Positions 16,993 to 25,208 of a stretch of DNA of 64,000 nt are shown piece by piece. Both the position numbers and the translations under genes were made by a program. The first letter of the stretch is position 1, and each line of letters opens with the position of its first letter. The notes beneath the pieces were generated by a model. The model had not been told where the DNA came from, made no database searches, and saw only the letters and a program-made list of their open reading frames with translations. The stretch covers positions 682,001 through 746,000 of the forward strand of contig NZ_CP026118.1 of NCBI RefSeq assembly GCF_004101865.1, given 5' to 3'. Source of the stretch: Halobacillus litoralis (GTDB lineage: Bacteria; Bacillota; Bacilli; Bacillales; Halobacillaceae).

Positions 16993-17056
16993 GGGAAAAA
17001 TTATTCCCTGCGAACAAGGGAATTATTCCCATACTTTTATTCGCTTCAAGTGAATA
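16993..17056. promoter_or_regulatory. Repeated palindromes in a divergent promoter region
   Basis: Two related palindromes, GGGAAAAATTATTCCC (16993-17008) and GGGAATTATTCCC (17018-17030), lie between the divergent SIMPL and amine oxidase genes. A third, looser one (ATTCGCTTCAAGTGAAT) lies at 17040. They look like paired operator sites, but the regulator is unknown. Confidence 0.45.
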
Positions 17057-17079
17057 AATAGTATATGGGGGGTTCTTAT

Positions 17080-18561
17080 ATGGCAAAAACAAAAAAGCTA
17101 TCCTATCCGGATGATTTTTTACACATTATTCAACAAGGTCTGCCCAAAGCAGCTAGAAAAAAGCGGATACTGATTATCGGGGCAGGAATGGCGGGGCTTG
17201 TGGCGGGACAGCTCCTTAAACAAGCAGGTCACCAGGTGACAATATTAGAAGGGAACAACCGAATCGGCGGTCGAGTGTATACGGTTAGAAAACCTTTTAC
17301 TTATGGGAATTATATCGATGTCGGAGCAATGCGTCTTCCTTCAAATCATGTACTCGTCCAAGAGTATATCCGTAAATTCCAGCTGCCCACTCAGCCTTTC
17401 TTGAATACCACACCAGATGACCTCCTGCTCATCAATGGAAAACAATTATTCCAGGAGGATTATAAAGAAAATCCAGATTTACTGGACTTTCCCCTTCTTC
17501 CTTGGGAGAGAGGAAAAACGGCAAAAGAATTATTTCTATCTTCTGTGCAGCCATTTCTGGACCTTTATGAAAAAAGCATACCCGAAGAGCAGGAAAAACT
17601 ACGCGACCAATACTCCAACTATGCGATGGGGGAATATTTACGTAACAATCCACTTGGACCTTCGATGTCTACAAACGCTGTCCGAAAAGTTAAACTGCTG
17701 TTAGGAATTGAAGGTTTTCCAGAATTCTCATTCCTGGATATATTGACAGACATCACCTTCCCCATTTTCAGTGAAGAAACAGAGTTCAAAGAAATCACTG
17801 GAGGAAATGATCGTCTGCCATATGCTTTCCTCCCGTCATTATGCTCAGATATCCACTTCAATAAAAAAGTAAAGAAAATCTTCCAAGGTGAATATGAAAT
17901 CAGAGTCGAAGCCGAAAACCAGCTGGATTGTAAAAGAACATGTTGGAGGGCTGATTATGTCCTTTCCACTATACCTTTCACAACTTTCCAATTCATAGAA
18001 GTATACCCCTTTTCATCCATATCATTTAAAAAGCGGCAAGCGATTCAGGAACTAATCAATGTACCAGCTGTCAAAGTTGGCATTGAATTCAAAAGCCGTT
18101 TTTGGGAAAGATACCCTGTCGGAAACATCACCTCTGACCTCCCGATGCGTTTTATGTATTTACCAAGTCATGACAGAGGTAAACCTGGCCCTGGTGTCAT
18201 GCTGGCCAGCTATACGTGGGGTCAAAATGCAATGCTTTGGAACAGTTTGAGTGACAAAGAAATCATTGAAGTCCTTCTCGAGAATTTGTGCAGGGTTTAC
18301 GGACCGATCGTTTATCAAGAATATTTGAGCAGTGTAGTCTTTAATTGGAGTCGAAACCCCTTCTCTGCCGGCTGTTTCACCCTTTTCACCCCTGGACAAA
18401 GTCTTGACCTCGAAGAAGTCATACCAAGCCCGGAGGGACGGCTGCATTTTGCCGGAGAACATACATCCTCATTCCATGGCTGGATTGAAGGAGCTGTCGA
18501 ATCAGGAATACGTGCCGCTAATGAACTGAATAATGCAAGTGAGGGATCTTCAAAAGCTTAA
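17080..18561 (+). CDS. Flavin monoamine oxidase / L-amino acid oxidase family protein
   Basis: This 493-residue FAD enzyme oxidises an amine or amino acid, releasing ammonia and hydrogen peroxide. The N-terminal dinucleotide-binding motif is ILIIGAGMAGLVAGQLLKQA, followed by ILEGNNRIGGRVYTVR. The C-terminal FAD contact is LHFAGEHTSSFHGWIEGAVE. These are the two ends of the amine oxidase fold and the length is normal. The ATG at 17080 is preferred because GGGGGG lies about eight bases upstream; the earlier in-frame ATG has no site. The substrate is unknown. Confidence 0.88.
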   Translation: MAKTKKLSYPDDFLHIIQQGLPKAARKKRILIIGAGMAGLVAGQLLKQAGHQVTILEGNNRIGGRVYTVRKPFTYGNYIDVGAMRLPSNHVLVQEYIRKFQLPTQPFLNTTPDDLLLINGKQLFQEDYKENPDLLDFPLLPWERGKTAKELFLSSVQPFLDLYEKSIPEEQEKLRDQYSNYAMGEYLRNNPLGPSMSTNAVRKVKLLLGIEGFPEFSFLDILTDITFPIFSEETEFKEITGGNDRLPYAFLPSLCSDIHFNKKVKKIFQGEYEIRVEAENQLDCKRTCWRADYVLSTIPFTTFQFIEVYPFSSISFKKRQAIQELINVPAVKVGIEFKSRFWERYPVGNITSDLPMRFMYLPSHDRGKPGPGVMLASYTWGQNAMLWNSLSDKEIIEVLLENLCRVYGPIVYQEYLSSVVFNWSRNPFSAGCFTLFTPGQSLDLEEVIPSPEGRLHFAGEHTSSFHGWIEGAVESGIRAANELNNASEGSSKA

Positions 18562-18902
18562 GCAAACCTGAAGAGATAATGCAAAACCGATCCCCCTTTT
18601 TCACGTCGGGCCTTCTGGGGTTGAAGAGGAAGATGCCATTCGATTTATCGGCGTAAAAGCAAAGTTATCGATGTGACAGAGATTTTATCAGCGCAGTAGC
18701 TTGAATATCATCCCCTAAACACCCAAAAGAATCTGGGCCAAAACGATAATTGCCATTGGAAAAGACGAACAATAGGGTAGAATAGATCAGGTGGAGCGTA
18801 TGCAACATAGGGAACAGCACGTGGTGAAGACCCCGGGAGGTAGCGGTCTTTGCTTACTGAGGAGGCAAGGCCCTGCCCGCGGAAAGCGGAGTATGATAGA
18901 GG
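18562..18902. other. Gene-free stretch with a degenerate repeat fragment
   Basis: No gene is supported. At about 18855-18900 ACTGAGGAGGCAAGG, CCTGCCCGCGG and AAAGCGGAGTATG resemble the segment reading TGAGGAGGTTGAGGC to AAAGCGAAGTATG on the minus strand beside repeat copy 59325. This is a composite or decayed repeat running into the family 3 copy. Confidence 0.45.
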
Positions 18903-19124
18903 ACACTGAAAAACCCTTTTCAATCTAGAAGAACTGTTAAAGTTTGTTGTTGCTTCTCCCGCATCGCTTGTCGGTGGATGCTTGCCGCGGGCACGGCCTC
19001 AGCTAACTTGGTCAAGAAGATCACTTGACCAAGTGGATCTTCGGCTCGCGCTGTTCCCGCAGGCGTCACCACCGAACGCTCCTCGTGGAAGCAACGAGGC
19101 ATAACTAAAAAGAGTGATTTTCAT
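18903..19124. repeat. Family 3 long palindromic repeat, copy B (full length)
   Basis: The full unit runs CACTGAAAAACCCTTTTCAA, AACTGTTAAAGTTTGTTGTT, CGCTTGTCGGTGGATGCTTG, the central hairpin ACTTGGTCAAG/CTTGACCAAGT, TGTTCCCGCAGGCGTCACCA and AAAAAGAGTGATTTTC. The outer halves (TCGGTGG and CCACCGA) are also complementary, so the whole can fold as one large hairpin. No coding frame is conserved between copies. Confidence 0.8.
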
Positions 19125-19192
19125 TAACATACTTGAGATCACTGAAAAAAGACTCCTAAATAAAGGGAAACACCCTACTTTTTCAGTGACCT

Positions 19193-19300
19193 CAAGTATG
19201 ATGCCGGATCGGCGTATGCATTTATGGCTTCATAAAGCCAAAGAAAACCCGAACGAAATTCGTTCGGGTTTTCCAGCGGAAAAATCCTTTTGTCCCAGTG
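19193..19300. repeat. Family 2 hairpin repeat (AACCCGAACG), copy 2
   Basis: The copy reads GTATGATGCCGGATCGGCG, TATGCATTTATGGCTTCATAA, then the hairpin GAAAACCCGAACGAA/TTCGTTCGGGTTTTC at 19243-19273, then AATCCTTTTGTCCC. It ends ten bases before the protease stop codon and probably terminates that operon. Confidence 0.8.
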
Positions 19301-19310
19301 TCCTATTCCA

Positions 19311-20462
19311 TCATTCTTCTTCATTTTCTGTATCCAACTCTTCACCCTTACCGCTCCAAATCTTGACGGATTGGTTTTCAGTCTTCACTGGATACACGAC
19401 CTTATATTTCTTCATTTCCACTTCTCCCTCTACCGTCTCTTCGGCAGTAAGAAAAGCAGTGACTTCCACATGATCCCCTTGAGGGTCTGCGACGAGATTA
19501 TCCACTTGAACGGTTAACGTATTGTTGTAGCCGGATCGGAAATCTTCGAAGGAAATGTCCTCCTGCCAGCTGCTGCTGAGCAGTGAATATGCCGTCACGA
19601 AATCACCTTGGTTAATACTATCGTAAAAATACTGGACAAGATATGTGGCCTGTTCCGCATCTGTACCAGTTACAGGAGATTGTACCTGTTCTTCGAGCTC
19701 AGGAAATTCAGGAAGTGATTTCATCGGTGACTCACTCCACCGTTCCACCACCGGAAGAATATCCCCGATGGGTATGCTGAAACCGATTGTTTCTTCATCA
19801 AGCTTCGCTGAATTAATGCCGATGACTTCACCTGTCTCACGGTCCAATAAAGGGCCGCCACTGTTTCCTGGTGAAATCGGGGCTGAAATCTGATACATAT
19901 TTTTATAATGGAAAGGCTCGATATCTAATGTGCGGTCAAGACCACTGATTTCTCCACGGGTCACTGTATTCTGCAGCCCAAGTGGACTCCCTAAGGCCAG
20001 CACTTCATCAAGCAGCTCCACAGACCCATCTTGTCTGATTGGAAGCGGTTTTTTTCCCTTTAATCCCGCCACTCTTACAACGGCAACATCAGTATCTCGG
20101 CTGATCCCAATCACTTCACCTGGCATCTTCTTACTGTCGGCCGTCACGACTTTGACGTTCTCCTGGTTTGCGACGACGTGAGCATTCGTGATGACATCGC
20201 CTTTTTCGTTATACAAAAATCCGGACCCGATTGTTCCATCTTCCAATTCAATCTGGACGACGAGTTTTTGCGATTCGAAGATTATGTCCTGCGTTTCTTT
20301 GGGTACTTCGTTACCTTCTGCTCCCTCTTTAGCGGGGTCATCCAATACCGCACTCATGCTCATTTGTTCAGGGACAGCATTCGTGATATAAAAAACGCCC
20401 GCGATCCCGCCTCCGATAATCATGATGGAGACAAGAACGCTGAACAGCCAAGAGCGTTTCAT
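19311..20462 (-). CDS. Membrane-anchored HtrA-like serine protease without PDZ domain
   Basis: This 383-residue protein has an N-terminal membrane helix (SWLFSVLVSIMIIGGGIAGV), so the rest should face outside. It is a trypsin-like S1C protease with the triad His in DVITNAHVVAN, Asp in SRDTDVAVVRV and Ser in PISPGNSGGPLLD. No PDZ domain follows. Instead the last 120 residues (ATYLVQYFYDSINQGDFVTA and EDISFEDFRSGYNN) look like an NTF2/SnoaL-type or DUF4878-like fold. The ATG at 20462 follows AGGAGGATGTAAG. It lies 11 bases after the zinc-ribbon gene, so the two form an operon and may act together in envelope quality control. Confidence 0.85.
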   Translation of the reverse strand: MKRSWLFSVLVSIMIIGGGIAGVFYITNAVPEQMSMSAVLDDPAKEGAEGNEVPKETQDIIFESQKLVVQIELEDGTIGSGFLYNEKGDVITNAHVVANQENVKVVTADSKKMPGEVIGISRDTDVAVVRVAGLKGKKPLPIRQDGSVELLDEVLALGSPLGLQNTVTRGEISGLDRTLDIEPFHYKNMYQISAPISPGNSGGPLLDRETGEVIGINSAKLDEETIGFSIPIGDILPVVERWSESPMKSLPEFPELEEQVQSPVTGTDAEQATYLVQYFYDSINQGDFVTAYSLLSSSWQEDISFEDFRSGYNNTLTVQVDNLVADPQGDHVEVTAFLTAEETVEGEVEMKKYKVVYPVKTENQSVKIWSGKGEELDTENEEE

Positions 20463-20473
20463 CTTACATCCTC

Positions 20474-21628
20474 CTATTCTACTAACCATTCCATCTCTGT
20501 CATCTCGACAGAATACTCCCCTTCTTCCAGCTCATAATAGACCTTTTCGAAGGACCCCTTTTTTCCAGGGTTCAAATATAGGGGATAGACCTTTGCAGAC
20601 TCTGAGCGCACGACTTTCCCATCAGCATTGAGGATGTCATACTTCACAGTTATCGTGCTGATGATTTGCGTGGCCACACTTTCCAGCTCACCACTTACTT
20701 TATAGTCTCCGAATTCATCTTTAGTTATATTGAAATCAAGGACTTTCAAAGCTTCGGTTTCATTCACCAATTCATCTTCAGCCGCTTGCTGCATGGCTCG
20801 TTCCATCCGCTGTTGTTCCGCTTGTTCGAATGCTTGCTTCTCTTGTTGGATCCGTTCTTTCAATTGAATCAGTTTTTCATCATTCGATACATATTGCAAA
20901 CCTTGATCGACGATGGCGACCGCTTCTGTATAGCGTTTTTCATTTGCCGCTTCTTCTGCTTTCTTCGTCGACTGGTTGACTATTTTTTCATGGATTTTTT
21001 CTCTGACTTTCGAAGCTTCCTCCAAATTCAACTGGGAAAGTGTATTCAACTTAGCAGCGAGCTCTTCTACATCTGTCACTTTGGATAACTCCTGATTAAC
21101 CTCCTTGAGGGTCATCAGAGAATCCATCTCATTCATCTTGGGGACAAGTGTCAACAAGAGCTGACTGTCTTTCTCCTGCAGTTCCTTTTCAATGGCGTTC
21201 AATTGCTCTGAAGCTTTAGAAAGTGAACCTTCTTCAAGCAGAGTATGGACTTCATTTAGTTTACGATCCCAAGTAAGTGCAATTTGAATGTTAAGCAGTT
21301 CTTCCTGTAAGGCATCGACATGCGGCCTTTGATCGACAGCATTAGCCAATAGGGTCTCCGCTTCCCTGTATTCACCTGCAAGCGCAACCTCTTCTGCTTC
21401 CTTTTTCATTGCTCTGACTTCCTTATTCACTTGTTGTTCATGTGCATACACAAAATAAAGCGCTGCCCCCACCACAATCAACACCATCACAGGTGTGAGG
21501 ACTGGGAGTTTTGACTTAAGAAGACGCCTTCTATCCTGTTTTTCTTCACCTTTCAAAGGTTTTCCACATTGGGAGCAATAACGGGAACTTTCGGTCATAC
21601 CATGTTTACAATGAGGACATTCAATCAT
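20474..21628 (-). CDS. Zinc-ribbon, single-helix membrane protein with coiled-coil and FxLYD-like domain
   Basis: The 384-residue protein starts with a zinc ribbon, CPHCKHGMTESSRYCSQCGK (CxxC-CxxC). A membrane helix follows (VLTPVMVLIVVGAALYFVYA, about residues 44-63). A long charged helical region (EVRAMKKEAEEVALAGEYRE and later ERIQQEKQAFEQAEQQRMER) resembles TPR or coiled-coil repeats. The last 90 residues (KVLDFNITKDEFGDYKVSGE) look like an FxLYD-type beta domain. The ribbon should be inside the cell and the rest outside. The ATG at 21628 has AAGGAGG upstream; an earlier frame start lacks one. It is cotranscribed with the HtrA-like protease. The function is unknown. Confidence 0.8.
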   Translation of the reverse strand: MIECPHCKHGMTESSRYCSQCGKPLKGEEKQDRRRLLKSKLPVLTPVMVLIVVGAALYFVYAHEQQVNKEVRAMKKEAEEVALAGEYREAETLLANAVDQRPHVDALQEELLNIQIALTWDRKLNEVHTLLEEGSLSKASEQLNAIEKELQEKDSQLLLTLVPKMNEMDSLMTLKEVNQELSKVTDVEELAAKLNTLSQLNLEEASKVREKIHEKIVNQSTKKAEEAANEKRYTEAVAIVDQGLQYVSNDEKLIQLKERIQQEKQAFEQAEQQRMERAMQQAAEDELVNETEALKVLDFNITKDEFGDYKVSGELESVATQIISTITVKYDILNADGKVVRSESAKVYPLYLNPGKKGSFEKVYYELEEGEYSVEMTEMEWLVE

Positions 21629-21830
21629 GGTCCCGTCCTCCTTTTCTATCAAACTTACATAAATTCTGACAATCCTCACTTATTATAGCATGCCTCCTGT
21701 TGAATCTGAACAACGTATTTAGGCCCTTTTTTCCTTTTAAAAAAATACGTAAAGATGCAGGGAAACCGCACGGCCGGTTTTTTCTTTCGTGCATACAATG
21801 AAATACCTCAGACATGAGAGGAGGGTCTAA

Positions 21831-21917
21831 ATGAGAGATCGTGATAAAGAAAACCAACCGAGACGTAAGCCCTCGAAACCCTGTTGTGGACGCAAACCCA
21901 AAGGGAATTCCAGATAA
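21831..21917 (+). CDS. Small basic protein (28 residues)
   Basis: A short frame MRDRDKENQPRRKPSKPC continues to a double-Cys CCGRKPKG end. It has a strong AGGAGG seven bases before the ATG and a terminator six bases after the stop. The protein is strongly basic with a central CC. I do not recognise the family. The tidy gene layout argues that it is real, but expression is not shown. Confidence 0.5.
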   Translation: MRDRDKENQPRRKPSKPCCGRKPKGNSR

Positions 21918-21922
21918 AAAAA

Positions 21923-21957
21923 GAAAAGAGTCGCTACCATGGATTGCGGCTCTTTTC
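21923..21957 (+). terminator. Terminator after the small basic ORF
   Basis: GAAAAGAGTCGC and GCGGCTCTTTTC pair around an 11-base loop and end in a T run. Confidence 0.75.
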
Positions 21958-22074
21958 CCATGGGTGAATTTTGTCATATAAATGTAATCATAATGTAGGC
22001 ATTTTGTATTTGTTTTGTTCTGAAGACGCCTGTTATACTCCAATGAGTAAAACAAACGAAAGGGGTCATCAGTC

Positions 22075-22578
22075 ATGAACAAGTACCTCTCTGCCATCAT
22101 ATTTTTATCAACCATTCTAATCATGAGTTTCAGTCTGCCCATTTCTGCCGAAGAAACGGACAAGACCGCTCAACACATAGAAACTAAATCAATTACGCTT
22201 GATAAAAAGATAAAAGAACATGAACGTTTTAATGAAGAAAAAGAAGCAGAAGCAAAAACTGCGTCTGCCTCTACTGAGCAGGTGAAACGGACCGTAGCTG
22301 TGGAAGCGACAGCCTATACCGCTTTCTGTGAGGGCTGCAGTGGAAAAACCTATACAGGAATCGACCTTCGCGCCAATCCGGATCAAAAAGTGATCGCAGT
22401 CGATCCGAATGTCATCCCCCTTGGATCGAAAGTCCGCGTGCCTGGGTATGGCGTAGCAATTGCTGGTGATATCGGCGGCGATATCGAAGGCAATCGGATC
22501 GATGTGTTCTTAGCTGAACAAGGAGATGCCCTGGACTTCGGCCGTCGTCAGATTGAAGTGGAAATATTGGAATCATAA
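22075..22578 (+). CDS. Secreted 3D-domain protein (YocH/MltA-like muralytic domain)
   Basis: This 167-residue protein begins with a signal peptide (YLSAIIFLSTILIMSFSLPI, cleavage near SAEE). A charged linker leads to a C-terminal 3D domain: VEATAYTAFCEGCSGKTYTG, IAVDPNVIPLGSKVRV and AGDIGGDIEGNRIDVF contain the three conserved aspartates. Such domains cut or remodel peptidoglycan, as in YocH and stationary-phase Rpf-like proteins. No LysM or G5 wall-binding domain is present. It is monocistronic and followed by a family 2 hairpin repeat acting as terminator. Confidence 0.88.
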   Translation: MNKYLSAIIFLSTILIMSFSLPISAEETDKTAQHIETKSITLDKKIKEHERFNEEKEAEAKTASASTEQVKRTVAVEATAYTAFCEGCSGKTYTGIDLRANPDQKVIAVDPNVIPLGSKVRVPGYGVAIAGDIGGDIEGNRIDVFLAEQGDALDFGRRQIEVEILES

Positions 22579-22591
22579 CGGTTGAAGTGAG

Positions 22592-22690
22592 GCTGTGCAA
22601 AAGAATTCTTCCGCAAGAAAACCCGAACGGACCCGTTCGGGTTTTCTTTATGAAGCCATAAATGCATACACTGCTCTAGCAACATCCATC
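22592..22690. repeat. Family 2 hairpin repeat (AACCCGAACG), copy 3
   Basis: This copy is in the reverse direction: TTCTTCCGCAA, the hairpin GAAAACCCGAACGG/CCGTTCGGGTTTTC at 22617-22646, then TTTATGAAGCCATAAATGCA. It lies just after the 3D-domain gene and probably terminates it. No gene is seen in 22691-22860. Confidence 0.8.
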
Positions 22691-22863
22691 GCTCCATTTG
22701 ATCCAATCTCCACTATCATTCCCCTTTTTCAGGGCAGTCAGTGTTTTGTCCCAGCCCTTTGTTATTTTGGACTGATGGGTGGGAATATCAGCTTCATATG
22801 ATTTTATTTGTGCAAACCAATTGAGACCACACGAATTTTATCGGCGTAACTTAAGTTCGCCCA

Positions 22864-22900
22864 TAAAAAAACCTTGTCTCCGTAATGTACGGAAACAAGG
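22864..22900 (-). terminator. Terminator of the 78-residue protein gene
   Basis: On the minus strand CCTTGTTTCCGTA and TACGGAGACAAGG pair and are followed by a T run. Confidence 0.85.
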
Positions 22901-22907
22901 ATCACCC

Positions 22908-23144
22908 TCAATCTCTGGAGAAACGCGTGCGACGCGCACATTTGTCTAAATAAAAACTTTCCACTCCACTCGTATGAATAGCCACACCATCCTCCAGGAA
23001 CCACCAAGTCCCCCGGTCCAGCTGTTTGACGATGAATTCAGATGCCTCACGCTCGTCCATCGCTTCACTCAGCTCCAGGTCATGTGTGACAACCCGCTTA
23101 CTGTCCAACAAAAAAATGACGTGCCACTCTTTTTTCTTAGCCAT
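22908..23144 (-). CDS. Hypothetical 78-residue protein
   Basis: The small protein reads MAKKKEWHVIFLLDSKRV at its start and WWFLEDGVAIHTSGVESFYL in its middle, with no membrane helix or signal peptide. AAAGGAGTGATTGG precedes the ATG and a strong terminator follows, so it is a real single gene. I do not recognise the family. The mixed strand-helix pattern suggests a small globular domain. Confidence 0.7.
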   Translation of the reverse strand: MAKKKEWHVIFLLDSKRVVTHDLELSEAMDEREASEFIVKQLDRGTWWFLEDGVAIHTSGVESFYLDKCARRTRFSRD

Positions 23145-23296
23145 CCAATCACTCCTTTAATAAATATGTAGTCAACATACTTTACCCAGCTATTTTTTAG
23201 TTTAATCTTAGAATCGAAACTCATACATAAAAAGTTAAACAGTGTAGCCGCTTGAGGATATTATGTATAGCATCACTGCTTGCCTGATACAACAAC

Positions 23297-23326
23297 AAAA
23301 AAGCCACGCTTGTGAGGCGTCGCTTT
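23297..23326 (-). terminator. Terminator-like hairpin downstream of the decayed toxin candidate
   Basis: On the minus strand AAAGCGACGCC and GCGTGGCTTT (one internal mismatch) form a stem followed by TTTTTT. It implies a short minus-strand transcript upstream. Confidence 0.5.
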
Positions 23327-23329
23327 CGA

Positions 23330-23448
23330 TCAGTCTTTATGTAGGGGGAGGTGCGCCAGAGGTACGCCAGGAAGTTCTTCGGTTTGCTTTCTTACAAACA
23401 AAGAAAAACCAGCGAGTGACAGAAGAGCAAACGACAGGTATAAGACAT
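23330..23448 (-). pseudogene. Candidate frameshifted small hydrophobic (type I toxin-like) gene
   Basis: A good GGAGGG site precedes an ATG at 23448, but that frame ends after 18 codons. The overlapping frame, one base away, encodes a hydrophobic peptide VLYLSFALLSLAGFSLFVRK followed by a basic/polar tail and a stop at 23330. One inserted base near codon five would join start and helix. The pattern of strong site, short helix, KR tail and downstream terminator resembles type I toxins, like the intact locus at 25358. No antitoxin promoter is certain. The rest of 23145-23575 shows no gene. Confidence 0.35.
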
Positions 23449-23575
23449 CCCTCCAAAAATTTTTATAGATTGTCCTGTCTACGCTTTGAGTTTACCACTA
23501 TTCTTACAATAGTAGTGTTAAGCCTACGTAAAGACTGAATCTATTCTCTTTGTACAACCATTCTATGCAAATGGA

Positions 23576-23605
23576 TTTACAAATAGACGTGCCTTCGGTT
23601 AGAAT
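23576..23605 (+). promoter_or_regulatory. Sigma-A-like promoter of the YeeE/YedE gene
   Basis: TTTACA and TAGAAT are separated by 18 bases, with the -10 about 50 bases before the start codon. Confidence 0.6.
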
Positions 23606-23656
23606 GACTAAAAGTTAAAACTTAGTAAACAAATCGGATTTAGGAGGTTTATATAA

Positions 23657-24904
23657 ATGCAACAACAGACAGTTGAACAAACAGTAGCAGAAAACAAGCG
23701 TTCTGCAGTCACTGATCAATTGGATCCGGTCCAAAAACCACTTGTATGGCTTGGGGCGATTGTATCACTGCTTTTATTTATATCTATTATCAGTGTCACC
23801 ACTTTCACTCAAGGAGTGCTCTTTCTTATCGGAATTGCCTTCGGTCTTGTGCTGTTACATGCCCGTTTCGGATTCACCTCTGCGTTCAGACGGCTGATTT
23901 CTGTCGGGAATGTCCAAGGCTTGCAAGCTCATATGCTAATGCTTGCCGTTGCAACCACCTTGTTTGCCGTCATTTTAGCAACAGGGTTCAGTTTCACAGG
24001 AACAGCTCCTCAAGGATATGTGTTTCCTGTAGGAATTAGTGTTATAGCCGGATCGTTCATGTTCGGAATCGGCATGCAGCTCGGTTCTGGCTGCGCATCC
24101 GGTACCCTTTATACCGTCGGTGGCGGGAAGTCCTCCATGGTCTTGACTTTGTTCGGATTCATTGCGGGCTCTGTGCTTGGTGCCTATCACATCGGTTTCT
24201 GGCGAGAAACGCCAACACTCCCGGCCATCTCATTAGCTGAAACAACTGGTTTCGGATATTTTGGGGGCTGGATTTTACAACTCCTTATTTTCCTGGGCGT
24301 TTACGGAATCACTGTGAAAATCGCTAAGAAAAAGAACCCTCCGAAAATGGCGCCGCTTAAGACGACGACCGGTTTAAAGAAAATATGGCGCGGTGCTTGG
24401 CCATTGCTGTTGGCTGCCGTCATTCTGGGCATCTTGAATGCATTGACTCTCGCTACCCGCGGGAATCCATGGGGCATTACTTCAGCATTCGCACTCTGGG
24501 GCTCCAAGTTCATCCAAATGTTCGGCGTTGACGTTGCCAGCTGGACTTACTGGTCCGGCGACCCGGCTCCATTAAACAAGTCCGTCTTAGCTGACTCAAC
24601 AAGTGTGATGAACTTCGGTATCATCTTAGGAGCATTCATTGCAGCCAGTTTCCAGGGGAATTTCAAACCTGGAAAAATAAAACCAGGCATTGCGACCGCA
24701 TCCATCCTCGGTGGTGCACTGATGGGATATGGAGCACGCCTCGCATTCGGTTGTAACATCGGCGCATACTTCGGTGGAATCGCATCCTTCAGTCTCCACG
24801 GTTGGGTCTGGATGATCATGGCGTTAGTCGGCACCTATCTCGCCCTATTCTTACGCCCAATGTTCGGAATGAAAAACCCCAACCCGAAAGATTCCATTTG
24901 TTAA
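23657..24904 (+). CDS. YeeE/YedE family thiosulfate/sulfur-compound transporter
   Basis: This 415-residue membrane protein has about ten helices and belongs to the family of the thiosulfate importer TsuA. Both family cysteine motifs are present: GMQLGSGCASGTLYTVGGG in the first half and YGARLAFGCNIGAYFGGI in the second, showing the internal pseudo-repeat. The cysteines pass thiosulfate through the channel in TsuA. The N-terminus (about 35 residues) is cytoplasmic and polar. AGGAGGTTTATATAA precedes the ATG. No TusA-like or rhodanese partner is adjacent, so the substrate is inferred from family only. Confidence 0.88.
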   Translation: MQQQTVEQTVAENKRSAVTDQLDPVQKPLVWLGAIVSLLLFISIISVTTFTQGVLFLIGIAFGLVLLHARFGFTSAFRRLISVGNVQGLQAHMLMLAVATTLFAVILATGFSFTGTAPQGYVFPVGISVIAGSFMFGIGMQLGSGCASGTLYTVGGGKSSMVLTLFGFIAGSVLGAYHIGFWRETPTLPAISLAETTGFGYFGGWILQLLIFLGVYGITVKIAKKKNPPKMAPLKTTTGLKKIWRGAWPLLLAAVILGILNALTLATRGNPWGITSAFALWGSKFIQMFGVDVASWTYWSGDPAPLNKSVLADSTSVMNFGIILGAFIAASFQGNFKPGKIKPGIATASILGGALMGYGARLAFGCNIGAYFGGIASFSLHGWVWMIMALVGTYLALFLRPMFGMKNPNPKDSIC

Positions 24905-25150
24905 CCCAAATGTGGAAGTGCCTTGATCAGCCCCGACAAGCTTAAGACAAACAACAGAATGGAGTGCTCTTCTCCATGACGTTGTTTGACTTATGACCTC
25001 GAGTGTCTGGACGCTGGAACTGGATGACCCAAATGTGGAAACGCCTTGATCAGTCCCGACAAGCTTAAGACAAACAACAGAATGGAGTGCTCTTCTCCAT
25101 GGCGTTGTTTGACTTAAGACCTCGAGGGACTAGGCGTTGGAACTGGATGA
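24904..25150. repeat. Tandem duplication of a 123-base hairpin unit
   Basis: Two head-to-tail copies, offset by exactly 123 bases, begin ACCCAAATGTGGAA and end with AACTGGATGA. Each holds an imperfect hairpin: CAAACAAC-AGA-ATGGAG pairs with CTCCAT-GAC-GTTGTTTG. The copies differ at a few positions only, so the duplication is fairly recent. The unit starts right at the YeeE/YedE stop codon and may terminate or stabilise that transcript. Confidence 0.85.
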
Positions 25151-25166
25151 ATCAAATGTGCAGCCA

Positions 25167-25208
25167 AAAAACAGCGCGGATACGAAAAAGTTCCGCGCTG
25201 TTTTTTTT
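25167..25208. terminator. Strong terminator hairpin
   Basis: AAACAGCGCGGA and TCCGCGCTGTTT pair, with A and T tracts on both sides. It insulates the region downstream of the tandem repeats from the toxin-antitoxin locus. Confidence 0.85.

Noticed and set aside
24904..25150. CRISPR array
   Set aside because: There are only two long units with no short repeat/spacer pattern and no cas genes anywhere in the window.
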